A stretch of 64,000 nt of DNA from Macropodus opercularis (taxonomy: Eukaryota; Chordata; Actinopteri; Anabantiformes; Osphronemidae): contig CM061093.1 in assembly GCA_030770545.1 (NCBI GenBank), positions 310,001 through 374,000 on the forward strand, written 5' to 3'. Each line of letters opens with the position of its first letter. Positions within the stretch are counted from its first letter, which is position 1. The notes under the pieces were generated by a model. That model worked only from the letters and a program-made list of their open reading frames with translations, had not been told where the DNA came from and did no database searches. Both the position numbers and the translations under genes were made by a program. Positions 13,201 through 25,999 of this stretch are shown here, piece by piece.

Positions 13201-14139
13201 AACGAACGTGCAGAGCTGGGATTGGGAGAGCAGCTCAACACTTGCTAGCTGAGTCTTCGTCAATTAATTCAACACAACGAGTCACTGTCCTGGTTGATAA
13301 GCTAATCTTTTTTCAAATTTGTTCTTGCTCTCAGAACACAAGATACTTGCTGTCTCTACCATGCACAAAGGCTTGCTGGTTTTTGCTTGCCAGAGATTTA
13401 CAGAGAATGGTTTCTCTGTAAATAAGACACACAGCCTTAAACCAGTATTTAGCTGTCCATTCCTTATTAAACACTCTGCACTCACTGTTGGCTTCTCCTC
13501 TTTGGCCCAATTATTGTTGCAGATGGGTTCAGAGCAGTAGCAGAGTATTAACAGAGAGTAGCACGGACTCCACCAAATGCGCCACCTAGTGAAACACTAG
13601 GCATTACAGGCCAAGGCCAAATGAATGCAGTCATAATTATGAATTCTGTACCAGTCTTCTGCGGGCCAGATAAAAAAAGAATGTGGCTGTTGTTGTTTTT
13701 TTAATCTTTTAATAAAGGCTGTTTAGAGCCTCACGGGGGTGCCTGGCTCTAAATTAATTCTATAAAGTCGTTGTGCTCTCCGGTTTAGTGACCGTCTAGA
13801 AATAGGTGAGACAAATACTGTCAGACAAGTAGGATAAAATGACATTAAGCCCAAGACTGACCAACCTGGGTGCAATTTCTAGTTCTGAAGTAAAAAATCA
13901 CTTTTCTGTATGAGTCTAGACTTAAATGTGTTGACCTAATGAATGTGAACAATTAAAGAATGAATGCAGGGTGTTTGTTGTGGATTGGCTGCGAGTCAGT
14001 AAATATATAATAATATTTGCATTCACATGTATATAACTTGTAGGGAAGGTGGTTTTATATGCTGAGTTGATATTTCTGTGTTGCATGAGTTGGATGAACA
14101 GGATAACTGCATCATTACCCTACCATACTGAAGACCAGA

Positions 14140-14640
14140 CAGGGGTATTCAATTTATATACTGCCAATTCACAGCAAACATTATCTCAAGGCACTTTACA
14201 AAGTAAAGTTTAAGATCTTTCACAAAATATAACCAAACTAATCCCACAAAGCAAGCTTTTATCAATAAAATTGTCATTTAAGAAAGAACCTCCAGTAGAC
14301 CCAGGTTAAATGTGGATGGCCATTTGCCTTGACCACCGACGGAGGTGAAGGGATAAGTAGAGAAAAAAGAACTAGCAGGCGCTTTGTAAGTAAGGAAAAG
14401 TTTGAAATCTACCCTAGATTTTACAGGAGCCAATGCAGAGAAACTAATGATGGAAAAAATGTGATCTGTCTTCCAAAGTCCAGTCAGATCTCTGGCTGCA
14501 GAATTTTAAGTTCACTAAGCTTTTTAAATAGTTGAGACAAACTATGAGTAGGAGGTTATAATAGTTGACCATTATGGTGTCAAAGATGACACAAACATTC
14601 CTCACAGGAATCAGGGAACCATAATAAACATTAAGGGAAC
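14140..14640 (-). mobile_element. L2/Maui-type LINE tail fragment
   Basis: A degenerate minus-strand copy of the same LINE tail as at 9184-9966 (CCAATTCACAG, CTCAAGGCACTTTACAAAG, then CCTAGATTTTACAGG and AAGTCCAGTCAG landmarks). Truncated and rearranged. Confidence 0.75.
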
Positions 14641-14835
14641 AGAAGAACAGGTGTAAAATGTGCTCGCCTAAGCCAAAACCCTTATCCATAGGGTTTTCTC
14701 TTGATGCAGAAAGTTCTGTCCACAGAATGGAGATTATATCAACTTATTGTTGACTGAGTCACAAAAAAAAAATGTAACAAACACTTTAACAAAGCCTGAA
14801 TCAGACACAAATCAGTAGTTACCCCGATGTACATG

Positions 14836-14841
14836 TTTATT
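14836..14841 (-). terminator. birc5 polyadenylation signal
   Basis: AATAAA on the minus strand (TTTATT on plus), 92 bases after the birc5 stop codon. Confidence 0.7.
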
Positions 14842-14880
14842 CAGCAAAGATAGAAACATAAAACCCATTTAAAATACCAG

Positions 14881-14912
14881 ACACACACACACACGCACGC
14901 ACACACGCAGTA
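14881..14912. repeat. CA-rich microsatellite in birc5 3' UTR
   Basis: An ACAC/GCAC dinucleotide run between the birc5 stop codon and its polyadenylation signal. Confidence 0.9.
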
Positions 14913-14932
14913 GAATAGTGGCTATTCCATTT

Positions 14933-16398
14933 TCACTCTTCATCCATGGCGGTCTTGAGAATTTCCACTCCTCTTAATTTGGCTGCACTTTCAAACTGGT
15001 TGATTGCCTGGTTACATGAACTGATCTGCCAGTGGACAAAATAAAATGTGAATCAGAAATAATATCACATTCTCACAGAAATCTAATACTTTGTACATGT
15101 TTCCACAGAAGAAATGCATGTTTGCAAAACACTGGCCAATATGAAAACTCATGTAAATATTCAACATGACGCAAGGCAGCAATGTAAATAGCTGTGGAAA
15201 ATTATGAAAAACATACAATGATGAACTTGTGCCTCTCCTTCTGTAGTTTGAGGAACTCCTCGACAGTCAGATCTTCTACTTTTTTCTTCAGAGCAATGAA
15301 GTGGCAGGATGGTGAATGAGATTTGTGTTCTTCTCTGGTAGCAACAGGGTTAAGGGAGTTTAATAAGGATCAAGCTTCAAGACAGTTGCATACAACAATT
15401 GACTTCTACAGATCTTTGTGTACTGTACATGTTCAGAAACATGAGAAAGCTCTGTAGTACATGTATCTTAATATGCACAGATACTTTGTCAGTTGTCCCA
15501 TCTTACGATTTTCTGATGGGTTCTATACAGTAATTTATTGTATGCAGTTGTGTTTGGAAGAATTTTTATATAAAAATCTATTTTCACTGCAACAAAAAAA
15601 ATGTTATGAAAATGATATTTTCAGTTTAAAATCAGTACAAAAAAAATGTGTATTACATTTGTTGCTACACCTATCATTTTCTAATACTGATTAAACCAGT
15701 TTGAGATACAGAAATGAACCAACAGCCGTAGGTAAATGCATGATTATGCAAAACTATTACAGGTATTGAGGCCAATGTGCCTAGTTGATTGGTTTTCTTA
15801 CTGTGGATCATCCTGTGGCTCCCAGCCCTCCAGCTCTTTAAGGCAGAAGAAACACATGGCAATGTCAGGGCTGTTCTCTGAAGGAGTGTGAATAAAGCCT
15901 GCTCTGGCCATCTGGGGAAAGAAATCAATAGAAAGAAAGACAATTTCAATAAGTCAATAACTCTAATCAACTCATCAGTAAATCTGCACAAAATGGCTCA
16001 TACCAGCTATTAAATCATATCTTTGAGTTTAGAACAGTATTTGAAGATTTGGGATTCACGTATGATGGGCGTTTACTTGGTAGCTAATAGTAAAAATAAT
16101 TCACAAAATAACCAATAATCATTAACTTTCTATACACAATCAGCAAACCAGCTAAACCAAGCGAAACTACGAAATCGCTGCTTTTGAATTGAAAATGTGC
16201 CGCAATCTTGTTTGAAACCTAGCTAGCTTGTCGGTGGCTAACTGTCGAATGGAAAGGCGTCAATAACGTTTAAAAAAAACGTTCACTCACGTTTTCCGGA
16301 GTACACTTGCAATCTTCATCAAATGGCCACCCCTCGAAGGTTTTCAGTCTGTTCTCATAAAAATACATTTTGATTTCTTCTTCGATTCTCGAGTCCAT
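14933..16398 (-). CDS. birc5: Survivin (baculoviral IAP repeat-containing protein 5)
   Basis: Subunit of the chromosomal passenger complex with INCENP, borealin and Aurora B, acting at centromeres and the midzone; its BIR domain binds H3 phosphorylated at Thr3. Four minus-strand exons with consensus borders: 16398-16291, 15911-15802, 15334-15217, 15025-14933. They total 429 bases, giving 142 residues, the same length as human survivin. The single BIR domain has all zinc ligands: Cys56 and Cys59 (CFFC), His76 and Cys83 (HSPSC). The C-terminal part, from VEDLTVEEFLKLQKER on, forms the long helix that packs with INCENP and borealin. I start at MDSRIEEE because it matches the family length, although the frame stays open to an upstream ATG at 16506. 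A fish paralogue split (birc5a/b) cannot be resolved here. The gene is head-to-head with faap100. Confidence 0.95.
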
Positions 16399-17435
16399 TG
16401 TCTTTAATGTTAATATTCTTGAGTCCAACCCGATTACAACAACGACAAACAGAGAACTCAAGTAGGATTTTAAATTTAGCTGGAACGCAACGTCGACTGT
16501 TTTCATTGGCGGATGTGGACCACGTGTGTAAGTTCTTCTTCGTGGGTGAACCCATCAGTTATGACGTAGATATCAAATAATACGCTTACAATTTCTTTCC
16601 CATTAATAACTCGAGAAGATAGAAGAAGCTCTATTTTCTATTTACATTTTTTTAAATATATGATTTAGAGCAGTATTGCAGTATTGCAGCAGTAACAAAC
16701 TGGTTTGAATAAAAGAAGTTTCATTTACTTATTCATTGAGTTTAGTTTTGTTTGTTTTTGAAAGCAAAGAACTCCATCCAATCCACACTTCAAATTTGAA
16801 ACTGTGGTCAAGCCAGCCGCACTTTATCAATGTCGTGCGCCAGCCCGCCCGACTGTCCGTTTTCATAATAAGACGTCTGATCTGCTCTTATTATACATTA
16901 CTGCAAAAATATTTATGAATACACACGACAAAGCTGTCACCTCACAAAGAACCAATGCCAAACCCAGGCTAATATCTCCTTATTCCAGAGGTACTGTATT
17001 CTCACCTCACAATGAACTGTGTACTTTTACTGCATGGTTATGATTTATTAGTACTTAAATATGGCATTTCATACTGAAAATACAGTATAATTTGAATAGC
17101 TTGAGGCTGAATAAAATTACTTTGGTGCATAATGCCAAACCCAGATTTCAGATTTAAAAATTTTCCTCAAATGTGATGTTTATTCAACAAAAAAGGCGTA
17201 TGAAATTTCCAGACATTTTTGGAATTTCATACTTACAAATCGCCTTGCTAATGCTCTGCTGTAAACCGTAGAATACGGGCGCACGATATTTTTAAAGAGT
17301 TTCACGACGGATGAGCGAACGACGGCTGGTTTGACCGCAGTAATTTGAAGGTGGCGGTAATGCACCAAATAGTTGATTGCCAAACCGCCCAAAAAGTAGT
17401 AGAAGAAGAAGAAGAAGAAGAAGAAGAAGAAGAAG

Positions 17436-17466
<31 letters not shown>

Positions 17467-17677
17467 TGTTTTTTGTTTGTTTGTTTTTTTCTCTCTCCAA
17501 CCCTGATCCACACTCCAGCATAGTAGGTGGCGGTAATGCACCTTATCACTGGATGCCACCCGCCATAAAACTAAAAGAAGAGGAAGAAGAAAAAAAAGAA
17601 GAAAAAAAGAGCAAGAAGAAGAAGAGCATGAACAGTAAACCGTAAAAGTAGTAGTAATAGTAAGAACAGTTGTCGTT
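16399..17677. promoter_or_regulatory. Shared upstream region of birc5 and faap100
   Basis: The two genes diverge from this 1.28 kb interval, so both core promoters should lie in it. I do not see a clear TATA box or a defined CpG island. The right half is occupied by a fish repeat and an AAG microsatellite. Shared regulation is inference from the arrangement only. Confidence 0.45.
17338..17640. repeat. Two tandem fish repeat copies with AAG microsatellite
   Basis: The block GGTGGCGGTAATGCACC occurs at about 17351 and again at about 17527 in the same orientation. Each copy is followed by a GCCNCC-type palindrome and then an AAG-rich tail; the first tail is a pure (AAG)n of about 65 bases at 17400-17465. 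It lies about 200 bases upstream of the faap100 start codon. Ser-, Leu- or Lys-rich open frames here are artefacts of the microsatellite. Confidence 0.85.
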
Positions 17678-20600
17678 ATGGAAGGACGGTGTGCTGTTGA
17701 GACCTGGGCAGAGTTTGACTTTTCTCGAAAATCATGCTCACCGAGGTTCACGTTTATTTTTGGAACAGATGTTTTCCTCTGTAATGGCAGCGGCGAGATT
17801 TATGCATTTAATACCGAAAAGAGAAAACTTACGGCAAGTAACTAACATTACTGGAACCGTTTAGCCGTAGTAACACTCAGATGGTAAAGATAACATTTCG
17901 GTTATTTTGTTGCAGGCTGTTCTTCAGTTTCCTGAACCTGTCAGTGACCTGGTGCAGAGTCATGATAAACAGCTCCTCTATGTGTCCTGTAGCAATGGCG
18001 TTTACTGTATCAATTTACAGTTTCTTCTGTTGAGGTATGGGCATTTTAGTTTTATGTTATTAGTGTTCATAGTTCATAAATTCTTTGGCTAATTAAATAT
18101 GAACTTGCACCTGCAGGTTTCAAAACCCCCTAGCATCCTCCTGTCCAGCTGAGCTGAAAATCTCCTCAGATCTTCTCATTGTTGGAGAGCAAGGGGTTGT
18201 GTCACTGCTCCATGTGGGTTCTGTACTTGTGATTCTTTCCCAAAAAGACACATCCTGGCTGTTAAACATCTACAAAACATCAAAAAAGTATGAGATGCTC
18301 AGTTCCTTCAGTCTACCACAGTTCTCAGGTGTTGCACACGAGTTGAAGGGTTATGGGACAAGGAGGCCAGTGCTAGTTTGTGTTTATTCTGGTGATGCAA
18401 GACCACCATATTTGCCTTCTACTTCTTCAAAGGAGGCAAAGGTACCTAACCAATTTCACCTTGAGCCTATCCTTTTCAGAAGTCTGTTTGGGACTGATGC
18501 TGCCCTGGTCAAATCACCGGTTATTCTTTGTGGCCTGTCAGATGGACGCTTGTATTTTCTCCCTCTTCTTTTACCTGGATTGCGTCTCAGAGTCCTACAC
18601 TGTCTTGAGCAGCCAGTTGTATTTGTTGGAGCATCTGTTGTCATGAAAACAGGTCCAAGACATACACAGTGTTTGGTGGCAATGGGTGAACTAGGGAGAG
18701 TTGTTGTTATCAAAAGACATAAGAGTGAGCCAGAGGACATTACAGTTAACTTTATAGAAGGATTTGTACCGGGGCCTGTGGTTTGTGGCTGTGTGGATGA
18801 ACACAGTCTGTACTTCAGCACTGGTTCGGACCTATTGGTACTGGAGCTATCGGATGGATCACAGGGGTATGACGGCCAAGACAGAAATGAAGAGACAACA
18901 TGTAGGTCAGCTGGTGCCATCAAAAGCCCCACCAGTTTAAACGTGTGCAGAGTCATCAGTTTGACTGAATGTGGCATTGCAGGTAAGCCAAGCTAACAAG
19001 CTGTTTTTATAGTTATTTACCTAAACTAAGTGTATTAACTTTAAAAAGTGATGCATGTGCACAACATATATAACATAAATATGTAATAAGAAGTGCTGTA
19101 TATACTGCATATAAGTATTTCTTTATAGACATATCACTGGTATACCTATCTTTTATATGTTGTTTCCCTGCATATACTTTGCACTTGAAACTGGTCTTTT
19201 ATACCAGGTAAAGCTCAGCTGCTGGGACTGTCTGCCAGAGGGCAGCTCCAGAGGATTACCTTACCGGTGAAGACAGAGGTGAGCTGTGTTGTCAAGGACC
19301 TCCCATCTGCCATTGGAGATGTGTGTGAAAGGTATACCTAATATGATGACAAAAATAGTACTGTACATGAAGCTGAGTTTCCTGATTCACACCATGATCT
19401 TTCAGATGACATAAATGCAATTTTCCTTGTTTATTTTAGAGCATCAGCATTGGAAACATCCATCAGATCCAAAAAACAAATCCTTGGGCACCTGAATCAA
19501 ATTTGTAACATTGGCATCTTGCTAATAGCCAATAAAAACAGGGAAGAACATTCTTCTACTGAGGAGAAACCAATCGGATGTCATGCCATATTCAGATGGA
19601 CCAGACTGCTTCAGAAAGACTCTTTAAACCTGACGTGTGTTTTAAAAAATTTAAGTCCGTATATTCTGGAACAGGACTGGAGTCTGAGTATCACTGTATG
19701 TCCTTTGTCCCATTCTGTCATCACTGGCGGGGAAAGCCCTTCCACAACCTTTTCACTCCCATTCTGCAATCTGCCTCCAGGCGGAACAATAAAAGTATCA
19801 CTGCCCCTGTCAACTGCAGGTGACACATCTTTTCCCATGACAGTTAACTGCTCACTCATCTTCTCACTTGCAGGTCTGCTAAGAGAGAAGGAGTTACTAA
19901 GTAGTTGCATAAGTTTGCCCTTGAACACACTGATTGTCGACTGGCTACATGTACTGCAGATGAACTGTTCCACTGCCTCCCATAGAACCACCATCTCTGA
20001 ATACAACAGTGGCATCATAGCTTTTCTGAGCTCTCAACATAATAGGTGTAGTGTAAGAGGGCAGGAAGAAGTAGAGGGTGTTTTAAAAGACAGGGAAGAG
20101 CAGTATTCTGCAAGTGTACATGTGCCATTAAACTTACTGATGGATACACAGGTTTTGAAAAGCTCACATTCTCCACTGGACTGGTTGTTGTTTGAAGAGC
20201 ATGGAGGAGTGAAAATGGGACATCAAAGGGACAAAATTACCCTTAGAAGCTCAGTGGTCTGTGCACAAACTTCAAACGGAGACAAAATCAAACTCATTGC
20301 AAAGAAGGTAAACTATTACCTAATGTTATATTGACAACATATCACTTATTTTGTTTAATTTGAACAGTTGAGTGAAGGTGTTTTTAATCTTCAGGTAAAT
20401 GTGGGGGAGGAGTGTCTGGAAAAGGATGAGTCCCTATCCACATTAGAGTTTCAGGTCGAAGGCAAATCCATAGCAGCAGTGTGTGGGCTGCACCATGCTA
20501 TACTCAGCCGGCTACAGGTACACACACTGTTATTCATTCTCAAAAATGTCTTTCCCTTGTTTTAATTGTCACATAAACAACTCTTAAAAATGTAACCATG

Positions 20601-22389
20601 GGCTCATGTCATCTGCAAAATTACAAAAAAATCCACTCAGGGCCACAGTCTAAATTGAATAACGCAGTAGTTTTATTCTTGCCAGCAATAGAAACGCCAC
20701 AGCATATCTGCAGCCACATGAAGTTATGCACAACGTGTGCTACACACAGAATGCAGCATATGAATAATTAAAAGTAATTTGCCTTCTATGGCAAGGGTGA
20801 TAGTTCCATCTGATGCAGTATTATTTGGAATAAGTATAGAGCAAAGCTAGTATCATTACAACATTATTTGTGTAGGAGTATGTCCTCCTGTTTTTCTCTG
20901 TTTGGTTTGCAGCTTTATCAGCATTTTGGTTTCCTAGAAACAGGATCTGTGCCTTTACTGCTGGCAGCAAATTTGCAGTTAGTGAGTTCTTTTGGCAACT
21001 GTATGCCATGTAATAAACCTAAAAAGAGACCTTTATGGTTTTGCCTGTTGATGTTGTTATACCTCTATTTATCCACTGCTGGGCAAAGACGATGTATAGC
21101 AGAGAATGCGTACTGGCTTGTTTATATAGATCAGAGGTCCCCAACCACCAAATGATTCTTGGAGTCTGAAAGATCTTTTATTTTGAGAAACTGCTCGCTT
21201 GTGAACAGATGTTTTGCATGTTTCAAACATTAGCAGGGGTTTTGGAAGAGACTGAGCCTGGGTCAAAATTCTCCCAGGTTGTGCACGACCACCTGTCTCT
21301 GCTTTTAAAAGATTTCCCAACCACAAAAGACCCAGAGCTTTAAAACAAAATGTATATGCGACCTATTTGTGAACAAACCAGGTGAATCTAGCCTTGATTC
21401 CAAATGCGGGAGAAAAAGAGACAAAGTTAGTTGCATGTGGACATGGTGGCAGATCAGTGGATAGAATAAATATAGATATATACAATAAATATATAGATAT
21501 ATAGAAAAAACCCCAGTAACTCAGTGTATGAAGGAGGTGAGTCTATAGCAGCTTAACAGAGGGCAGTTGAACATTCCACTGCCATCGGCTGGACATATGA
21601 AGCTGAATACAGTACATAGTCATAAAAAATTACCAAAAAAACATTCACACACAGGCTGTAGTTTAATTCTTGCTGGCAAGAGAGTATACAGCAACAACAA
21701 TTCCAATACAGATGCTCAAAGTCTAACAACAACATATATATCTGTGTACGTATTCTCAAGACATTACAGTAAACAAGCTATGATATGAGTCAAAATTCTC
21801 CCAGCACACACAGAATGCAACATGTGAACAAGTAAAAGGATAACAATCAAGTCATTTTTCTAACAAAATTAAAAAAGTATCATCTTGAATCTTATAATTG
21901 TGGTTAGTTTGAATTACTTTCTTTCTTGATACAGATCCTGTTTCAGAAAGCTTTCAGGAGGTCAGCTTCCAAAAGCGGGGTCGACAGTTTAGGTATAAGA
22001 TCGGCACTGCACCAGGCTGAGGTAAGGTTTACAGATACTTTTCTTTCTTTATAAAACAGAATTTCTTATCAATTACATTGATAAACCATGTCGATATGAA
22101 GGACAGTTTCTCATTATTGCATTGTCATTTGAGTTTTTGAGAACCTGATTAATAATTTGACATATTGTGTAAACATATTTGACACACAGAAACACCTATG
22201 TGTGGTAATTGTCGTGCTTATTGTTGTGCTAAACATGTCTTGATGTTCTTTCTGGGTTTTTTTTTTCTTTCCTTTTCCCTCTCTCTCTCATTTTAGCATT
22301 TGGTACAACAGATCCAGCAAAGCCAAAGCTCAGACGCTTTTGGCGTGGGCGTGTCCACAGGGCAAATAAGTCGGTCCATTATTTATTAA
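17678..22389 (+). CDS. faap100: Fanconi anemia core complex-associated protein 100
   Basis: Nuclear protein that, with FANCB and FANCL, forms the catalytic module that monoubiquitinates FANCD2-FANCI at DNA interstrand crosslinks. Eight exons: 17678-17833, 17916-18034, 18117-18982, 19208-19331, 19440-20307, 20395-20517, 21935-22021, 22297-22389. They total 2436 bases, giving 811 residues (human 881), with no stop or frame break. The N-terminal half (GSGEIYAFNTEKRKLT, LLYVSCSNGVYCIN, GLSDGRLYFLPLL) fits the beta-propeller of the family; the C-terminal exons encode helical sequence ending in IIYY-type residues. The start ATG has G at +4. Intron 1 has a GC donor (CTTACG/GCAAGT) with a normal AG acceptor; no GT nearby keeps the frame. 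Assignment rests on overall sequence character and exon structure recognised by eye. Confidence 0.85.
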
Positions 22390-22396
22390 GAGCTCA

Positions 22397-22402
22397 AATA
22401 AA
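22397..22402 (+). terminator. faap100 polyadenylation signal
   Basis: AATAAA starts 8 bases after the stop codon; a second AATAAA lies near 22527. The later one may be the one used, because the first leaves almost no 3' UTR. Confidence 0.5.
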
Positions 22403-22675
22403 ATCCTCTTCTTATATTTTATTTTCTTTTTTCATTTCAGCTCCTCAGCTGCCAACAACTATGTTCAGTGTTATGTAATTTATCTTTGCATCTGAGAAAT
22501 AATGTTTATAACAATTGCTACTGTAAATAAACCTTGTATGACCATACAGGAGCGAGACAATTTTATATTTTACAAATAAGAATTTATGGAAAGACCTTAT
22601 TAATGATGTAAATAGATTCATAGTGATTTATGTTTGTTTCTTTTTGTTGTTTAAATTAGAATAATAATAATGAGC

Positions 22676-22795
22676 AGGACATTGGTGTAGTGGGTAGCAC
22701 TGTTGCCTCACTGCTCTCTGTGTTGTGTGTTCTGACATTTTAAGTCTGTAATTAAATGTGAATTGGTGCTATATAAATGAAACTGAATAAAGTAG
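22676..22795. repeat. Short SINE-like repeat
   Basis: GGTGTAGTGGGTAGCACTGTTGCCTCA is a fish SINE-type head; the copy ends near AATTGGTGCTATATAAATGAAACTGAATAAA. Family not assigned. Confidence 0.55.
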
Positions 22796-22799
22796 AATC

Positions 22800-24413
22800 C
22801 AATGACTTCCTTCCACATTCTAAAGGTATTCCTTTTTCTGGTATTCCAGAAAACTGTTGACTTTCAATGGTTAACTAACTTTGGTAGACTGGTCGTCTTT
22901 TAATGTCCTCCACACTTCAGCATATACCATGACCGTCTCTTACTGTAGTCCGAAAGATGGGGCCAGTTGTGGCCTTACTCGCTGGCCCTGGTAATGATGA
23001 TCACCACCCTGTTCTAACTGCAAAGTATACACTTAGGGACGGGGGCTACTTTATTGGAAGACATATCCCTGGACCTGGACACCTACCCAACTTAATCCAT
23101 CCTAGTCCCACAGTCCCATTAGGTAAAGAATATGCTAATGTGTGAACACATGAACGCTAAGATAATATTAGAATGCTGTCTCGTCCAGCATGTTGACATC
23201 ATCACACAAGTAGATTACACTTCTTGTCTCTACTGGATTATTAATTTTTAATATTGCTTCTTGCTTTAGCATCTTCAAATTTATCAACTTCATTATTTCT
23301 TACTTTAATCCTTCTTATCATCCATACTTGTATACGTTTTTTTCTTCTGTATAGTGCAGTCCTTTAGTTCACTATCAAGTCAATGTTTGTCTCCTTTGTC
23401 TTTTTAAAGTTCCATTTATAGTTCATTAATGTGCTAGTTATAGAGGTCATGTCCATAGTTCTTGACAGTTCATCACCAGTTCCCTTCCATCATGAGATAA
23501 GGAACGAATGATTATAACAAAGGTGTGTTGTTAACAAAGGAGTGTCAGAGCACTCTCTATCTCTTCTTCAGACTGCCGTGCTGTGGCAAGGGTGTTCCAT
23601 GGACATCAAAAGTGTCTATGCAGTAGTACTCCGTCTTCTGTTGGAATATAGCAGTGCTGAGTTGGGAAAAGTTGCCCGTTGAAATCATTATCTGGTTGTT
23701 CGTAGCGGAATGGTTCTGAGGATTCCACTGGCGTCGTTTGGCTGTTGTCATCCTTGTTCTCTGCTGTGTCTCCCTCTGGTGAAGTTGGTCTGTGGGACAC
23801 CTCTCTGTCGTCATTGCCCGGTGCGCCTGATTCCAGATGATCCTGCTGCACTGGCGTAGCGTCTCTAGGCTCAGGTCGGTGTGGGGGCTCAATCGTTTCC
23901 TGTGGTGGTTAAATCAAAGCCCGCTGTGGTTGAGCCTGAGCGATGGTCACTCGATGCAGAACCATCGCTTGCAGCCTCCCTCTGCCTCTGTCAGTTCCTG
24001 TAAGCACTATGGTGGAGAATGCTGTGTTCCCAGATGAGGTATATGTGATGAGGTGCAGTTAATGTGTGTGGTTGGTCTGGCCTGCTGTAGCCACCATCCT
24101 GAGTAACAGGTGCCATGGCTGCCCTCCTGCTCCTCATCCATCGTACCATACTTTATAAGGAATAGATGAAATGGTTATATTTTGTTTATATTAAAGTTTT
24201 CTACGTCATACACTGTCTATTCTACTGTTATATTATTTTATTATCATATTATAATATACAATTATAATAATTTGGAGCACTGTACATACCTTGCATGCAT
24301 ATGGAGAATAGATCATTAACGTCTTCTACTTCATTATCGCCAAATGCTGGTAAAACATAAACTTCATCATACACTTTCATGTGCAGTGAAAACTGTCCAG
24401 TTTATACTGTCTG
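22800..24413. other. Intergenic DNA, no gene recognised
   Basis: Short open frames only, including a Gln/Thr-rich and an acidic one overlapping on the minus strand at 23557-23892. Neither has a recognisable domain, signal or neighbouring exon, and I do not call a gene. Confidence 0.5.
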
Positions 24414-25085
24414 TGTCACGATCGGCAGCCTGGCCGATCGGTCCCTTACTGTGTGGAACTCCACCCAGCAGAGACGCTCACCACACCCCCGTCATCACCA
24501 CGCACCTGTCTGATTGTTTTCACCTGGCTCATCATCTCTTACTTAAGTTCTCCCCACAGCTCAGTCCCTTGTCAGACCATCGACGTTACTACCCCGACTT
24601 GCAAACCGCCGACGGACTTCGCCTCTTGCCACTGGTACCGTGAGTTTCCCTTTGAATCCTTGTCCTGATCGCCTGACGCTCACAACACCGGTGGGTATTT
24701 TGATTTTTATGCCAAGAACTCTGAGCTCTCGTCTTTGTGTCCTGAGGGTTTTGCTACTCTGACTCGACCGCGAAACCTGAACTAACTCTTCTCGCTGGAG
24801 TTAACTACGAGCGCCTTTGGTGCGCCGTGTGTTTGAGACTCTGTCACGCACTGTACACAGCCGGTTCGGCTCGCTTTGTGATTTTGTTTTGTTCTTAGTT
24901 TTGTCGCCTGGATTCTGCCGCCCTCCTGGTCTCCTCTTCACTGTCACGGCTGGCAGAAGATCCGGAGGACTCCGGAGACCTGACAGCCACCAATCTTGCC
25001 ATAAAATCCTTTTTTTTTTTTCATCAATAAATCATAATTCTACTGCACCCATTTCATGGTTCTGCCTGTTCCATCTCCATGTAGT
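24414..25085 (+). mobile_element. Probable solo LTR (gypsy-like), right end uncertain
   Basis: Starts TGTCACGATCGGC, with a perfect 8-base hairpin CGATCGGC/GCCGATCG at 24419-24440. It is GC-richer than its surroundings and carries an AATAAA at about 25024 before a TGCCTGTTCCA segment. This layout resembles fish gypsy LTRs. The 3' boundary and target duplication could not be fixed. Confidence 0.4.
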
Positions 25086-25327
25086 TTGGTCATTGCTAAA
25101 AGTAACAGTCTGATCTGTGAGCTCAGGATGCAGAGCGGTCTCCTGCTACATGTAATGCACAGTGTTGGGCTGAACGGTTATTTTGTGCAGCTGCTCTTAT
25201 GTTTCATAAAGGAGCTGCTCTCATTCACATATCCAGACGGTACCTGAGACGGTCCTATATGCCTCGTCTCACCACTAAGCTGCTGTCTCAAGTAGTCTAC
25301 TGTTTTCTGACAGAGCTTGCTTTTAAC

Positions 25328-25545
25328 TACGGGGCAGCAGTGGCTCAGACCTGTTGCCCACCAATCGTAGGATCGGTGGTTTGATTCCTGGCTTCCCCAG
25401 CCATGTGCCAAAGGGTCCTTGGGCAAGACACTGAACTAAGCTCTGCCACTGGTGAATGTTTGTGTGAGTGAATGAGACACATTTTCTAAAGCGCCTTGAG
25501 TACCAATACGTAGAAAAGCCCTGTGCAAGTGCAGACCATTTACTT
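25328..25545 (+). repeat. Fish tRNA-type SINE
   Basis: GGGCAGCAGTGGCTCAGACC with a downstream B-box-like GGTTTGATTCCTGG, then CCTTGGGCAAGACACTGAA and CTAAAGCGCCTTGAGTACC. This is a common fish SINE head and body. Confidence 0.75.
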
Positions 25546-25584
25546 AGCTTATGACCCCCAGATGCTAAGGTCTTTAATACTGCA

Positions 25585-25995
25585 ATCCAACTCACCTTTA
25601 TTTATATAGTGCTAATTCACATCGTTATCTCATGGCACTAAAGTACAAGTAAAGTTTAAGACCTCACACAGCTAAACCCAACAAATCCCACAGCAGGCTT
25701 TTAATTGTATCCAATCAATAAATAGTAAATTTTAATAGCAACAGTGGAAAGGAAAAACTCCCTCTAGAGAGGAAGAAACCTCTAGCAGACCCAGATGGTT
25801 CCGAATGACCAGAACCATCTCTAACTATACGCTTTGTCAAAAAGACAGGTTTTACGTCTAGTTTTAAAACTAGAGAGGGTGTCTGCTTCTCGAACCTGAA
25901 CTGGAAGTTGGTTCCACAGCGGTAGTTAAAAGCTCTGCCTCCCGTTCTACATTTAGAAACTCTAGGAACCACAAGTACAGTTGAGTCTTTCACAC
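25585..25995 (-). mobile_element. L2/Maui-type LINE tail fragment
   Basis: Minus-strand copy of the tail and RT C-terminus seen at 44260-44900 (VVPRVSKCRTGGRAFNYR on minus near 25975). Truncated. Confidence 0.85.
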
Positions 25996-25999
25996 TGCT

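Noticed and set aside
16399..16506. In-frame N-terminal extension of birc5 by 36 codons
   Set aside because: The frame is open to an ATG at 16506, but the MDS start gives exactly the family length and the extension has no survivin-like sequence.
17180..17751. Minus-strand open frames rich in Ser, Leu and Phe
   Set aside because: They are translations of the AAG microsatellite in three frames, without start context or domain.
18456..18977. 173-codon open frame opposite faap100 exon 3
   Set aside because: Antisense shadow of a well-supported coding exon; no motif.
23557..23892. Possible minus-strand gene
   Set aside because: Low-complexity Gln/Thr or acidic translations in two overlapping frames, no splice context and no known domain.
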